A stretch of 64,000 nt of DNA from Chloroflexota bacterium (GCA_027310565.1 DAIDAP010000036.1:26896-90895), one strand, 5' to 3'. Shown: positions 10,692 through 21,128, counted from the stretch's first letter. Translations and numbers: made by a program. The notes: generated by a model not told the origin, from the letters alone.

Positions 10692-12185
10692 ATGCTGCGC
10701 GAGCCGCTCACGGTCGCGATGGGGAAGGCCGAGCCGCCTCTCGTGCTCGCGCTCGACATCGGCACCTCGGGGCTGCGGGCGTTCCTCTTCGATTCGCGCG
10801 GGCGGCCGATCGCGCGCGCCGTCGCGCACGCGGACCGGCCGGTGCGCACCTCGCCCGACGGCGAGGCGACCGTCGATCCCGACGAGCGCGTGCGCGCGGC
10901 CTGCGGCGCGATCGACGAGGTGCTGCGGCGCGCGGGGCGGCGCGCCGGCGAGATCGCCGCGGTCGCGGCGTCGACGTTCTGGCACAGCGTCATGGGCGTG
11001 GACGAGCGCGGGCGCCCCACGACGCGCGTCCTCACCTGGGCCGACACGCGCGCGCGCGGCGACGCCGCGGCGCTGCGGACGGAGCTCGACGCGCGCGCGG
11101 TGCACGCGCGGACCGGCTGCGTCCTCCACGCGTCGTACCTCCCGGCCAAGCTCCGCTGGCTCGCCGCGCACGAGCGCGACGCCTACCGGCGAACGGCGCG
11201 CTGGCTCTCGCTCGGCGAGTACCTGTACCTCTCGCTCCTCGGCGAGGCGCGCGCCGCGCACGGGATGGCGTCGGCGACGGGGCTCTACGACCAGCGTCTG
11301 CGGCGCTGGGACGCGCCGATGCTCGCGCACCTCGGCGTCGCGGAGCGCGCGCTCTCGCCGATCGACGACGCGCCGCTCCGCGGCCTGCGCCGCGCCTTCG
11401 CGCGCCGCTGGCCCGCGCTCGCCGACGTCCCGTGGGTCCCGGCCATCGGCGACGGGGCGTGCTCGAACGTCGGCGCCGGCGTCGTCGGACGCGGCGTCGC
11501 ATCGCTCTTCCTCGGGACCTCCGGCGCGATGCGCGTCGTGTACGCGACGGACGATCCGCCGGTCGTCGAGGGCGGGTGGACCTACCGGCTCGACGCGCGG
11601 CGCGTCGTCGCCGGCGGCGCGCTGAGCAGCGGCGGGAACGTCCTCGGCTGGCTGGGGCGGGCGTTCCCCGGCGTGGACCTCGCGCGCGTCGTGCGCGCCG
11701 CCGGCCCCGAGCGTCTCGTCGCGCTCCCGCTCCTCGCGGGAGACCGCAGCCCCACCTGGGACGACGCCGCGCGCGCCGCGGTCGCCGGCATCGGGCTCTC
11801 CGACACGGCCGAGGACGTCGCGCGCGCGATGGTCGAGGGCGTCGCGCACCGTGTCGCGCGTCTGTGGCGCGTCGTGCACGACGCGATGCCGGGCATCTCG
11901 ACCGTCGTGGCCACCGGCGGCACGCTCCTGGCGCTCCCGTGGCTCATCCAGCTCTTCGCCGACGCGATCGATCGCCCCGTCGCCATGAGCATGGCCGGCG
12001 AGGGGTCCGCGCGCGGCGCCGCGCTCGCGGCGCTCGAGCGCACCGGACACCTCTCCGACGTCGCCGCGGTCCGCTCGCCGGTCGGCCGCGTCTTCCGGCC
12101 GCGTCCGGAGGTGCACGCGCGCCTTGCCCGCGGCGTCGAGCGGCAGCGTGCGCTGGAGGAGGCGGTGCGGCCGCTCATGGGATGA
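10692..12185 (+). CDS. FGGY-family carbohydrate kinase, gluconokinase-like
   Basis: LALDIGTSGLRAFLFD, FLGTSGAMRVV, VATGGTLLALPW; in pentose phosphate context. Confidence 0.85.
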   Translation: MLREPLTVAMGKAEPPLVLALDIGTSGLRAFLFDSRGRPIARAVAHADRPVRTSPDGEATVDPDERVRAACGAIDEVLRRAGRRAGEIAAVAASTFWHSVMGVDERGRPTTRVLTWADTRARGDAAALRTELDARAVHARTGCVLHASYLPAKLRWLAAHERDAYRRTARWLSLGEYLYLSLLGEARAAHGMASATGLYDQRLRRWDAPMLAHLGVAERALSPIDDAPLRGLRRAFARRWPALADVPWVPAIGDGACSNVGAGVVGRGVASLFLGTSGAMRVVYATDDPPVVEGGWTYRLDARRVVAGGALSSGGNVLGWLGRAFPGVDLARVVRAAGPERLVALPLLAGDRSPTWDDAARAAVAGIGLSDTAEDVARAMVEGVAHRVARLWRVVHDAMPGISTVVATGGTLLALPWLIQLFADAIDRPVAMSMAGEGSARGAALAALERTGHLSDVAAVRSPVGRVFRPRPEVHARLARGVERQRALEEAVRPLMG

Positions 12186-12785
12186 TTGTCGCCGCAGGAC
12201 CGCCTGCCGAAGGGGGAGGTCGTGGAGATCTGGATCGCCGTCGCGGTCGTCGTGGTCGTCGCCCTGTTCCTCGTCGCCACCTACAACCGCCTCGTCACGC
12301 TGCGGCAGCGCGTGAAGGAAGCGTGGTCGGATATCGACGTGCAGCTCAAGCGTCGCTACGACCTCATCCCGAACCTCGTCGCCACGGTGAAGGGCTACGC
12401 GGCGCACGAAGCCGGCGTGTTCGACCGCGTGACGCAGGCGCGCGCGAACGCGATCAGCGCGGGCCAGACCGGCGGTCCGGAGCAGCGGGCGGCCGCTGAG
12501 AACCAGCTCACCGCGGCGCTGCGCTCGGTCTTCGCCGTCGCCGAGAACTACCCGCAGCTCCAGGCGGTGCAGGAATTCAAGGACCTGTCCGAGAACCTGA
12601 CCGCGACCGAGGACAAGATCTCGTTCGCGCGCCGCTTCTACAACGGCAACGTCCGTGACTACAGCACCGCGCTGCAGACGTTCCCGACGAACCTCATGGC
12701 CGGGGCGTTCGGCTTCGCCGCCGAGCAGTACTTCGAGCTGGCGGAGGCGGCCGAGCGCGAAGCGCCGAAGGTGTCGTTCAGCTAA
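12186..12785 (+). CDS. lemA: LemA family protein
   Basis: N-terminal TM then YNRLVTLRQRVKEAWSDIDVQLKRRYDLIPNLVATVKGYAAHE; ARRFYNGNVRDYS. Confidence 0.95.
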   Translation: MSPQDRLPKGEVVEIWIAVAVVVVVALFLVATYNRLVTLRQRVKEAWSDIDVQLKRRYDLIPNLVATVKGYAAHEAGVFDRVTQARANAISAGQTGGPEQRAAAENQLTAALRSVFAVAENYPQLQAVQEFKDLSENLTATEDKISFARRFYNGNVRDYSTALQTFPTNLMAGAFGFAAEQYFELAEAAEREAPKVSFS

Positions 12786-12793
12786 GCCCGGCG

Positions 12794-13717
12794 ATGGCAA
12801 CAGAGGCGCCGCGGCTGAACATCTACGACGCGGTCGCGGCGAATCGCTGGCGCACCGTCGTGCTCGTCGCGGTCTTCACCGTGATCGTGACGGCGCTCGC
12901 CTACTTCGTCGGCGAGTACTTCGCCCCGGGCGGCGGCATCGCGCTCCTGCCCTTCGGGCTCGGTCTCTCCGCCGTGTCGGCCGCGGGCTCGTACCTCGCG
13001 GGGGACCGGGTCATCCTGGCCCAGAGCCGGGCGCGGGAGCTCGCACCGGGCGCCGAGCCGCGGCTGCGCAACGTCGTCGAGACGCTCGCGATCGGACTGG
13101 GGATCCAGCCGCCGAAGCTGTACGTCATCGAAGATCCCGCGCCCAACGCCTTCGCGACCGGGCGCGATCCGGCGCACGCGTCCATCGCCGTGACGCGCGG
13201 GCTCCTCGAGAAGATGGACCGGACCGAGCTCGAGGGCGTGCTCGCGCACGAGATGAGCCACGTCGTGAACCGCGACATCCGTGTCATGCTCCTCATCGCC
13301 GTGCTCGTCGGGTCCGTCGCGCTGATCTCCGACCTCCTGCTGCGCTCGTTCTGGTGGGGGGGTGCCCGCCGGCGCGGCGGCCGCGAACGCGGCGGCGGCG
13401 CGATCATCGCGCTCGTCGCGCTCGCGCTCGCGATCCTCACGCCGATCGTCGCGGCGATCATCCAGCTCGCGGTCTCGCGGCAGCGCGAGTACCTCGCCGA
13501 TGCCTCGGGCGCCCTCCTCACGCGGTACCCGCCGGGGCTCGCCAGCGCGCTGCGCAAGATCGCGGCGGATCCCGCGCCCCTGGCCGTGGCGAACAAGGCG
13601 ACGGCGTCGTTGTACATCTGGAATCCGTTGAAAGACTCGCCGCGCGCCATGGACGGCCTGTTCGACACGCACCCGCCGATCGCCGAGCGGATCAAGCGCC
13701 TCGAAGCGATGGGCTGA
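12794..13717 (+). CDS. htpX: M48 family zinc metalloprotease HtpX
   Basis: VLAHEMSHVVNRD zinc motif, PNAFATGRDPAHASIAVTRGLL, FDTHPPIAERIKRLE. Confidence 0.95.
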   Translation: MATEAPRLNIYDAVAANRWRTVVLVAVFTVIVTALAYFVGEYFAPGGGIALLPFGLGLSAVSAAGSYLAGDRVILAQSRARELAPGAEPRLRNVVETLAIGLGIQPPKLYVIEDPAPNAFATGRDPAHASIAVTRGLLEKMDRTELEGVLAHEMSHVVNRDIRVMLLIAVLVGSVALISDLLLRSFWWGGARRRGGRERGGGAIIALVALALAILTPIVAAIIQLAVSRQREYLADASGALLTRYPPGLASALRKIAADPAPLAVANKATASLYIWNPLKDSPRAMDGLFDTHPPIAERIKRLEAMG

Positions 13718-13722
13718 GGAGG

Positions 13723-14703
13723 GTGCGGACCTCCACGGCGGGGATCGTCGCGGCGCTGCTCGTCGTCGCCGCGGCCGTGCTGGGGCTGGGCGCGAGCGTC
13801 CTCGCGCGCAGGCCGCCACCCACGCCGGTCGTCGTCACGTTCACGCCCGCTCCGACCACGCCGCCGCCGGCGCCGACCACCGATCCCGCGGTGTTCCGCC
13901 AGCGCCTGGCCGGCGGCTGCGCGACGGCCGACAACGTCTGGGTGGTGAGCGACGGCGGGACGCTGATCCGGTACGCCGGCAGGGACTGGGAGCAGGTCGA
14001 CGCCACGCTGCGGTCGCTGGTGCGCGCCGCGTGCGACGACCGCGGCCTCATCGCCGTCGGACCGGCGGGCGGCGTGCTGCTCGTCGACGAGAGCGCCCAG
14101 ACGGTGAGCTCGGTCTACCTCGGCGTCGAGGACCTCTGGGGCGTCGCGGTCACGGCGGAGGGCGACCTCGTCACGGGGGCGAACGGGGAGGTGCAGCTCC
14201 TCGCGGGCGGCTCGTGGCAGCCCTTCGCGGAGGGGATCCGGACCGATCTCCTGGCGATCGCCGCCTTCTCGCTGCGGTCGGCGTGGGCGGTCGGCGCCGG
14301 CGGCGCCTCCTACCGCCTCGAGCCCGCCGGCTGGCGCGCGGTCCCGACCGGCGTCCAAGCGGCGCTCCGCGCCGTCGCCGCGACCACGGTGACCGACGCG
14401 GTCGCCGTCGGCGACGCGGGCACCGTGCTGCGCTTCGACGGCACGGGCTGGCGGACGGCCGAGAGCGGCGTCAGCACGACGCTGCGCGACGTCATCGTGG
14501 CGCCCGCGCTCTGGATCGTCGGCGACGGCGGCGTCGTGCTCACCGGCGAGCCGCTGCGGAACCTGGACATCGGAACGTCGTGCGATCTCCGCGCCGTGTT
14601 CGCGAAAGGCCAGGACGTGTGGATCGTCGGCTCCGCCGGCTCGCGCGGCGGCGTGTGGCGGCTGCGCGGCGGCGCCGTCGCCGAGAAGTGGGGAGTCTGT
14701 TAG
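13723..14703 (+). CDS. Membrane-anchored propeller-like repeat protein (Ycf48/Hcf136-like repeats)
   Basis: GTG start; N-terminal TM, Pro/Thr linker, recurring VWVVSDGGTLIRY / AWAVGAGGASYRLE / AVAVGDAGTVLRFDGTGW repeats. Confidence 0.65.
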   Translation: MRTSTAGIVAALLVVAAAVLGLGASVLARRPPPTPVVVTFTPAPTTPPPAPTTDPAVFRQRLAGGCATADNVWVVSDGGTLIRYAGRDWEQVDATLRSLVRAACDDRGLIAVGPAGGVLLVDESAQTVSSVYLGVEDLWGVAVTAEGDLVTGANGEVQLLAGGSWQPFAEGIRTDLLAIAAFSLRSAWAVGAGGASYRLEPAGWRAVPTGVQAALRAVAATTVTDAVAVGDAGTVLRFDGTGWRTAESGVSTTLRDVIVAPALWIVGDGGVVLTGEPLRNLDIGTSCDLRAVFAKGQDVWIVGSAGSRGGVWRLRGGAVAEKWGVC

Positions 14704-14731
14704 CCCGTGTCACGACACTAAACTCGCCGGA

Positions 14732-15931
14732 GTGCCACACGACGCGCCGCTCGCCGGCATCCGCGTGCTCGAGGTCGGCAACTACATGGCCGGGCCGTTC
14801 TGCGGTATGCAGCTCGCGGACCTCGGCGCCGACGTCGTGAAGGTCGAAGACCCGCGCGGCGGCGACCTGTCGCGGCGGCTCGAGCCGATCGTGGACGGCG
14901 AGAGCGGCAACTTCGTGCGGATCAACCGCGGAAAGCGCAGCATCGCGCTCGATCTGAAGCGCCAGCCGGCGAAGGCGCTCTTCCGCCGCCTCGCGGCGAA
15001 CGCCGACGTCATCGTCGAGAACCTGCGCCCCGGTACGATGCGCGACCTCGGCCTCGACCCGCGCGAGCTGCTCGACGCGAACCCGCGGCTCGTCTACGCC
15101 GCGGTGACCGGCTGGGGGCTCGACGGCCCGTACGCCGATCGCCCCGCGCTCGACATCATCGTGCAGGCCATGAGCGGACTCATGAGCGTGACCGGTGAGG
15201 AGGGCGGCGCTCCGGTGAAGGTCGGCGTCTCGATCTCGGACCTCGCCGCCGGCCTCTACGCGACGATCGCGGTGCAGGCCGCGCTCATGGTCCGCGCGCG
15301 CGACGGCCGCGGGCAGCTCGTCGACGTGTCGATGTTCGAGTCCTCGGTGTCGCTCGCGGTCTGGGAGTCCGGCATCTACTTCACGACGGGCGAGGTGCCG
15401 CGCGCCGCCGGATCGGCGCACAAGCTCGTCGGCCCGTACCAGGCGGTCCGCGCGTCCGACCGTCACTTCGTGCTCGGCGCGACGACGCCGCCCACGTGGG
15501 CCGCGTTCTGCGCCGCGCTCGACCTCGGGCGCCTCGAGCGCGACGCGCGATTCGCCGACGGCACGCTGCGCCGCCACAACGCCGACGCGCTCATCCCGCT
15601 CATCGAGGAGGTCACCCGGGCGCGTCCGGCGTCGCACTGGCTCTCGGTCCTGCGCGCGGCGGGCGTGCCGTGCGGCGAGATCTCCGACTACGCCGCGGTG
15701 TTCGAGGACGCGCACCTGCGGTCGCGTGGCTTCTTCGTCGACCTCGCGCACCCGACGCTGGGGACGGTGCGCGCGCTGGGGACGCCGCTGCGCCTGACCT
15801 CGTCGCCGCCGCGCATCGAGCGCGCCGGCCCGCTCCTCGGCGAGCACACGCGCGAGGTCCTGGCCGGGGCCGGGTGCGCGCCGGGCGACATCGACGCGCT
15901 CCTCGCCGAGGGCACGGTCGCGGCCCCGTGA
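14732..15931 (+). CDS. CaiB/BaiF CoA-transferase family protein
   Basis: GIRVLEVGNYMAGPFCGMQLADLGADVVKVEDP; VENLRPGTMRDLGL. Confidence 0.95.
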   Translation: MPHDAPLAGIRVLEVGNYMAGPFCGMQLADLGADVVKVEDPRGGDLSRRLEPIVDGESGNFVRINRGKRSIALDLKRQPAKALFRRLAANADVIVENLRPGTMRDLGLDPRELLDANPRLVYAAVTGWGLDGPYADRPALDIIVQAMSGLMSVTGEEGGAPVKVGVSISDLAAGLYATIAVQAALMVRARDGRGQLVDVSMFESSVSLAVWESGIYFTTGEVPRAAGSAHKLVGPYQAVRASDRHFVLGATTPPTWAAFCAALDLGRLERDARFADGTLRRHNADALIPLIEEVTRARPASHWLSVLRAAGVPCGEISDYAAVFEDAHLRSRGFFVDLAHPTLGTVRALGTPLRLTSSPPRIERAGPLLGEHTREVLAGAGCAPGDIDALLAEGTVAAP

Positions 15932-16728
15932 GCCGTGCGGTCCCGGGCTCCGGCGACGTCCGCGTCGAGCTGCGGGACGCGGGCGCGCTGTGGGTGACGT
16001 TCGCACGCGGCCGCACCCGCAACGCGATGACGTTCGCGATGTACGAGGAGCTCGAGGCCGCCGCGCATCGTGCCGACGCCGACGCCGGCGTGCGCGCCCT
16101 GGTGCTCGCCGGAGAGGGCGGCGCGTTCGTCGCCGGCACCGACATCGCGCAGTTCGCCGGATTCCGCACCGCGGAGGATGCGTACCGCTACGAGGACTTC
16201 ATGGAGCGCGTGCTCGGAGCGCTCGAGGCCGTGCGCAAGCCGACGATCGCGGCGATCGGCGGTGCGACCACCGGCGGCGGGCTCGCGATCGCGTCCGCGT
16301 GCGACCTGCGGATCGCGACGACGGGCGCGACGTTCGGCATGCCGATCGCGCGCACGCTCGGCAACTGCCTCGCCCTCGCGAACCTCGTCCGCGTCGCGTC
16401 GCTCATCGGCGCCGCCCGCACGAAGGAGCTCGTGTTCACGGCGCGCATCGTCACCGCCGCCGAGGCGCTCGCGAGCGGTCTCGTCACCGAGGTCGTGGCC
16501 GACGACGCGGCGCTGTCCGCGCGAGTCGACGAGCTCGTGCGGCTCCTGTCGGGCCACGCGCCGCTCACGCTGTGGGCGACCAAGGAGGGGCTGCGCCGGG
16601 TGCGCGAGCGGCTGCTGCGCGAGGAGGACGGGCGCGACCTCGTCGCGCTGTGCTACACCAGCGCCGATTTCCGGGAGGGCGTCCGCGCGTTCCTGGAGAA
16701 GCGCCGGCCCGTCTGGCGGGGCGAGTGA
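15928..16728 (+). CDS. Enoyl-CoA hydratase/isomerase family protein
   Basis: GTG start overlapping previous stop; GGAFVAGTDIAQF, AAIGGATTGGGLAIASACDLRIA. Confidence 0.93.
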   Translation: MSRAVPGSGDVRVELRDAGALWVTFARGRTRNAMTFAMYEELEAAAHRADADAGVRALVLAGEGGAFVAGTDIAQFAGFRTAEDAYRYEDFMERVLGALEAVRKPTIAAIGGATTGGGLAIASACDLRIATTGATFGMPIARTLGNCLALANLVRVASLIGAARTKELVFTARIVTAAEALASGLVTEVVADDAALSARVDELVRLLSGHAPLTLWATKEGLRRVRERLLREEDGRDLVALCYTSADFREGVRAFLEKRRPVWRGE

Positions 16729-16735
16729 TCCGCGC

Positions 16736-18349
16736 TCAGCGCGCCAGCCAGACCAGGGCCAGATCCTGGCCCACGCCCGCGCCCGGCTGGATGCGCCAAC
16801 CGCGCAGCTCGCGCGCGTAGGGCACCGTCCGCCCCCACCACAGGAGCGGATACGCGTAGGCCTTGTCGTCGAGGATGTACTTGGTCGCCTGGGCGACGAG
16901 GCTCGCGCGCTTGCCCGCGTCGAGCTCGGTGCTCTGCGCCGCGATCATGTCGTCGAGCGCGCCGTCGCCGAACGCGCCGCGGAAGCGCGCGAGCTGGAGG
17001 TCGGGCTCGTCGATCGCGGCGCAGGCGACGTCCAGGGCCACGTCGTACGCGCCCGTCCGCAGCGCCTCCTGGTACGCGGCCGGCGCGCGCGCGTCACGCG
17101 TGACGGCGAGGCCGACCTGCTTCCACTGCTCGACGAGGTACGCCGAGAGGGCGTCGTACGGGGCGGCGTCGGGGGTCAGCAGCGTGAAGCGCAGCGAGGC
17201 CGCGCCCGCGTCGGCGAGGAGCTGCTTCGCGTCCGTCTTGTTCTTGGCGGCGTCGGTGCCGAAGCCCTTGAGCGCCTGCAGGTCCGTGCCGGCGAGCTCG
17301 AAACGGCTCGTCGGGCGCAGGAGCCCGCCCACGTCGCGCAGCGGCGTGGTCTTCCGCAGCTCGGACGACGCGCCGTAGCGGTCGATCGCGAGCGAGACCG
17401 CCTGGCGCACCTTCACGTCGTCGAAGGGCTTCCGCGTCCGGTTCGGGATGAGGTCGTTCACGCAGTTGAGCGACGAGTCCTGGATCGCGGCCGAGTCGCC
17501 GAGCGCGGTCACGATCGGACCGACCTGCCCCGGCGCGAAGCCCGCGAAGTCGACGAGCGCGCTCTTCTTCGCGACGGCGTCGGCCCGCGCGGCGGTATCG
17601 GTCAGGATGATCGCTCGGAACCCGTCGAGGTACGGCAGGCGCGCCCCGCTCGCGTCGGTCCCGAAGTAGTCGGCGTTCCGCTTGCCGACGAGCTCCTTGC
17701 CCGGGTCGCTCGAGACGTACGTGAAGGGACCGGTGCCGTCGACGTTCTTCTCGTAGAAGCGGATGTCGCCCTGGAGCTTCGCCGCGCTCTCGATCACGTT
17801 CCAGGGCGACGCGAGCAGGGTCTTGAACGCGGCCGAGGGCCGCTTCAGCGTGAAGACCACGGTCGACGGGTCCGGCGCGGCCACGGCGTCGACCATCGCG
17901 TAGTCGTCCCTGCGCGCCGAGTTCACGCCGGACGGCGGGGACACGATCTTCCGGTACGTGGCGACGACGTCCGCGGAGGTCAGCGCGGCGCCGTCGTGGA
18001 ACCTCACGTCGCCGCGCAGCTTCACCGTGACCGTGAGGTTGTCGGCCGAGAAGCTCGGCTGGCCCTGCGCGACGTCGGGCAGGACCTCCGCCGGCTGGTT
18101 CGGGTCGATCCGGTACAGCACGCTGTAGAAGGGCGCCACGAGCTCGAGCACCGTCGGCGACGTCTCGCGGTGCGGGTCGAGCGACGGCGGCTGGCCGTCG
18201 ACGACGAAGGTGAGCGTGCCGCCGGCCTGCGCCGGGACGCCGGTCACCGCCGAGGACGGCGACGGCGACGGTGCGGGCTGGGCGGCGCAGCCGCCGAGCA
18301 CGAGCGCGGCGATGAGGGGGAGCGCGAAGAAGCGGCGGGTGTCGGTCAT
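16736..18349 (-). CDS. ABC transporter substrate-binding protein, family 5 (peptide type), lipoprotein
   Basis: Lipobox LVLGGCAAQ; FHDGAALTSADVVATYRKIV; NDLIPNRTRKPFDDVKVRQAVSLAID. Confidence 0.92.
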   Translation of the reverse strand: MTDTRRFFALPLIAALVLGGCAAQPAPSPSPSSAVTGVPAQAGGTLTFVVDGQPPSLDPHRETSPTVLELVAPFYSVLYRIDPNQPAEVLPDVAQGQPSFSADNLTVTVKLRGDVRFHDGAALTSADVVATYRKIVSPPSGVNSARRDDYAMVDAVAAPDPSTVVFTLKRPSAAFKTLLASPWNVIESAAKLQGDIRFYEKNVDGTGPFTYVSSDPGKELVGKRNADYFGTDASGARLPYLDGFRAIILTDTAARADAVAKKSALVDFAGFAPGQVGPIVTALGDSAAIQDSSLNCVNDLIPNRTRKPFDDVKVRQAVSLAIDRYGASSELRKTTPLRDVGGLLRPTSRFELAGTDLQALKGFGTDAAKNKTDAKQLLADAGAASLRFTLLTPDAAPYDALSAYLVEQWKQVGLAVTRDARAPAAYQEALRTGAYDVALDVACAAIDEPDLQLARFRGAFGDGALDDMIAAQSTELDAGKRASLVAQATKYILDDKAYAYPLLWWGRTVPYARELRGWRIQPGAGVGQDLALVWLAR

Positions 18350-18369
18350 GCGGTGCTCCTGACTCTACG

Positions 18370-19479
18370 TCATGCCCGGCGCGCGAGGACGTCCCGGTAG
18401 ACGTCGACGAGCTGTGCGGTCACGTGCCCCCAGTCGTACTCCGGCGCGCGCGCCGCGCCCGCCCGTCCGAGGCCCTCGCGCAGCGATGGATCGCCGATGA
18501 GCCGCCCGAGCGCCGCCGCGAGCGCGTCCGGGTCACGCGGCTCCACCAGCAGGCCGGTGACGTTGCGCTGCACCACACGCTTGTACCCGTGGATGTCCGA
18601 CGCGACGACGGCGCGACCGGCGGCCATCGCCTCGAGCAGGACGATCCCGAACGACTCCTGCCCCGTCGAGGGCGCGCAGAAGATGTCCGCGGTCTTGTAG
18701 AAGCGCGCCTTGTCGATGTCGCTCACGCGCCCCGCGAACAGCACGTCGGGCACGCGGTTGTCGCGGACGAAGCGGCGCAGCTCGCCGATCTGCGGCCCGG
18801 AGCTCGCGAGGATGAGCCGCGTGTCGGGGTGCCGCGTCTTGAGCGCCGCGTAGGCGCGCATGAGGTACATCGCGCCCTTGCGCGGCTCGGCGCGGCCGAC
18901 GAAGAGGATGTTCACCTTGCCGTCCCCGAACTCGGGGAACGGCCGCGCGCCCGCGTAGAACTCCACGTCCACGCCGTTCGGGATGATGCGGTAGTCGTCC
19001 GGGAAGTAGCGCGACACGAAGTGGCGCGCGGCGCTGGAGACGCAGATGCGAGCGTCGAGCTTGTTCATGTACCGGTCGAGCACGAAGCGGCCGAGCCAGT
19101 AGGACACCGAGAAGCCGCCGAAGGCGTGGAACGTCGCCACATGGGGGCACCTGGCGGAGTCGAGGATCTGGAACGACAGGAACGGAACGAACGGCTCGTG
19201 GTGGTGGATGATGTCGAACCGCTCGCGCTCGAGCATGCGTGACACGAGCCACTCCAGACGCAGGGAGAGCGTGACGCGCCCGATGCTGCCGTTGAACGGC
19301 ACCGCGACGGCCCGGCCGATCTGGATGACGTCCTGAGCGGGCGGGTCGTCGCCCCATGGCGCGGTGATGATCCGGACCTCGTGCCCGAGCTCGCGCAGGT
19401 GGACGTAGGTCTCACGGATGTGCTCGTTCGCGCCGCCGGGCCGCGGGTACGCGTAGGGCGAGACGATGCCGACCTTCAC
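18370..19479 (-). CDS. GT4 glycosyltransferase, PimA-like
   Basis: VGIVSPYAYPRPGGANEHIRE, FVGRAEPRKGAMYLMRAYA, CAPSTGQESFGIVLLEAMAAGRAVVAS. Confidence 0.9.
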   Translation of the reverse strand: MKVGIVSPYAYPRPGGANEHIRETYVHLRELGHEVRIITAPWGDDPPAQDVIQIGRAVAVPFNGSIGRVTLSLRLEWLVSRMLERERFDIIHHHEPFVPFLSFQILDSARCPHVATFHAFGGFSVSYWLGRFVLDRYMNKLDARICVSSAARHFVSRYFPDDYRIIPNGVDVEFYAGARPFPEFGDGKVNILFVGRAEPRKGAMYLMRAYAALKTRHPDTRLILASSGPQIGELRRFVRDNRVPDVLFAGRVSDIDKARFYKTADIFCAPSTGQESFGIVLLEAMAAGRAVVASDIHGYKRVVQRNVTGLLVEPRDPDALAAALGRLIGDPSLREGLGRAGAARAPEYDWGHVTAQLVDVYRDVLARRA

Positions 19480-19525
19480 GCGGCCGTCCCCTCGCGCCCG
19501 GCTCGGCGCGCCGCTCGCGGCCGGC

Positions 19526-20245
19526 TCACGGCCGTCTCGCCCCGCGGCGGGCCCGCTTCATCGGGTCGCGCACCATCGAGCGCCACTGCTGGCGCGCGAC
19601 GCCGTCGAGGTGCTCGCGCAGCGTCCAGTGGCGTCCGTGCGGCCGCGTGGTGCGGTCGAGGATCGCGCGGCGCAGGTCCGCGGCGCTCGCGCCGGGGAAC
19701 TCCGTCCAGGCCGTGCCGACGAGCTGCGCGTGGTGCGCGTCGCTCGAGCCTGTCTCGGCGACGTGGAGCACGGTCGCGTTGAGCCACGTCGCGCGGTGAC
19801 GGCGCACGCGGCCGGCGTACGAGGGGTTGCGCAGCTCGATGCCGTCGACGCGGCACGCGCCGCCGGCGTCGTGCAGCTGGCGGAGCGCGCGCTCGCCGAT
19901 CGAGAACGTGAGGTAGGAGAGCGGGTGGGGGATGATCGCGATGCCGCCCATGGCGTGGACGCGCGCGACGGTGTCCATGAGCGGAGCGAACATCGGGAGC
20001 TCGTCCTCGACCCACAGCGCGAGCAGGTGGCCGGACCGCGTCGTCACCTCGACCCCGGTCACGATCGCGACCGGGCTGGCGCGCCGCGCGGCGAGGTCGC
20101 GCAGCACGAACGCGCCCCGGATGTCGTCGTGATCGGTGAGCGCGATGACGTCGAGCCCGTCGCGCTCGGCGGCGTCGAGGATCGCCTCGGGCGGCGCGAG
20201 CCCGTCGCCGAGGTCCGAGTGCAGCTGCAGGTCGGCCCTACCCAC
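19526..20245 (-). CDS. PHP-domain metal-dependent phosphoesterase
   Basis: ADLQLHSDLGDG, VIALTDHDDI, GIAIIPHPL, ETGSSDAHH. Confidence 0.9.
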   Translation of the reverse strand: MGRADLQLHSDLGDGLAPPEAILDAAERDGLDVIALTDHDDIRGAFVLRDLAARRASPVAIVTGVEVTTRSGHLLALWVEDELPMFAPLMDTVARVHAMGGIAIIPHPLSYLTFSIGERALRQLHDAGGACRVDGIELRNPSYAGRVRRHRATWLNATVLHVAETGSSDAHHAQLVGTAWTEFPGASAADLRRAILDRTTRPHGRHWTLREHLDGVARQQWRSMVRDPMKRARRGARRP

Positions 20246-21128
20246 GCCCCCAGACCTCCTCGAAGACCGTCCACTGCTCGGGGCTGCGCCGCACGTAGCG
20301 CTCCAGCACGCGCGACCAGCGTCGCACGCCCTCACGCACGTCGGCGGTGCGGTCGCCGGTCGACGGCAGCTCGAGCCGCGGCTCGAACGAGGCGGTGAGC
20401 CGGCCCCGGTCCCGGCCGGAGAACGCCGGGATGAGCGGCGCCCCGGTGCGCAGCGCGAGGACCACGTGCGCGGAGGGCAGCAGCGCGTCGCGCCCGAAGA
20501 ACGGGACGCGCTCGCCGACGCCGGTGACCGCGCGGTCCGCGAGCACGCCCACGATCTTGCCCTCGCGCAGCGCGCGGACGATCGCGAGGCCCGCGGTGGT
20601 CGGCACGAGCTGGAGGCCGAGCGACCGGCGCGCCCGGTTCACGGCGCGCTGGAACTCGGTGTGCGCCGTCTCGACCGGCAGGACCGTTTCGTAGCCGTGC
20701 GCGACGAGCATCTGCCCGACGAGCGAGATCGGCCCGAGGTGCGCGCTCGCGACGATGATCCCGCGGCCGCCGGCGCGCGCGCGCTCGAGGTGCTCCCAGC
20801 CGGTGACCCGGATGCGCGCGAGCAGCTCGTCCGGCGCGGTGGCCGGGATGCGGAAGACCTCGAGGTAGTTCCGCGCCTGCTCGACGAAGACGCGGCGCAC
20901 CGGCGCCTCCGCCCGCTCCGGCGCGATCACCCGCAGGTTCGCGCGCACCGCCCGGCGGGCGCCCGGCGACGCGGCCCAGGCGAGCGTCCCGACGATCTCG
21001 GCGGCCGGGATCGCCACCCCTTCGGGGACGCGTGGCAGCGCGCGCTCGGCGGCCCGCAGCAGGGCGCCGGCGGCCACGGTCAGGTCGTCTCGCCCGCGCG
21101 CGGCCACATCGGGCGGAAGATGTACCAC
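20238..21128 (-). CDS. LpxL/HtrB-type (PIM) lipid acyltransferase
   Basis: IIVASAHLGPISLVGQML, VLADRAVTGVGERVPFFGRDA. Confidence 0.85.
   Translation of the reverse strand: MVHLPPDVAARGRDDLTVAAGALLRAAERALPRVPEGVAIPAAEIVGTLAWAASPGARRAVRANLRVIAPERAEAPVRRVFVEQARNYLEVFRIPATAPDELLARIRVTGWEHLERARAGGRGIIVASAHLGPISLVGQMLVAHGYETVLPVETAHTEFQRAVNRARRSLGLQLVPTTAGLAIVRALREGKIVGVLADRAVTGVGERVPFFGRDALLPSAHVVLALRTGAPLIPAFSGRDRGRLTASFEPRLELPSTGDRTADVREGVRRWSRVLERYVRRSPEQWTVFEEVWGRG

Noticed and set aside
8721-12800. N-terminal ~1360 aa of the 1660-aa minus ORF ending in gnd
   Set aside because: Antisense to tkt, sugar kinase and lemA; real gnd starts at 8720
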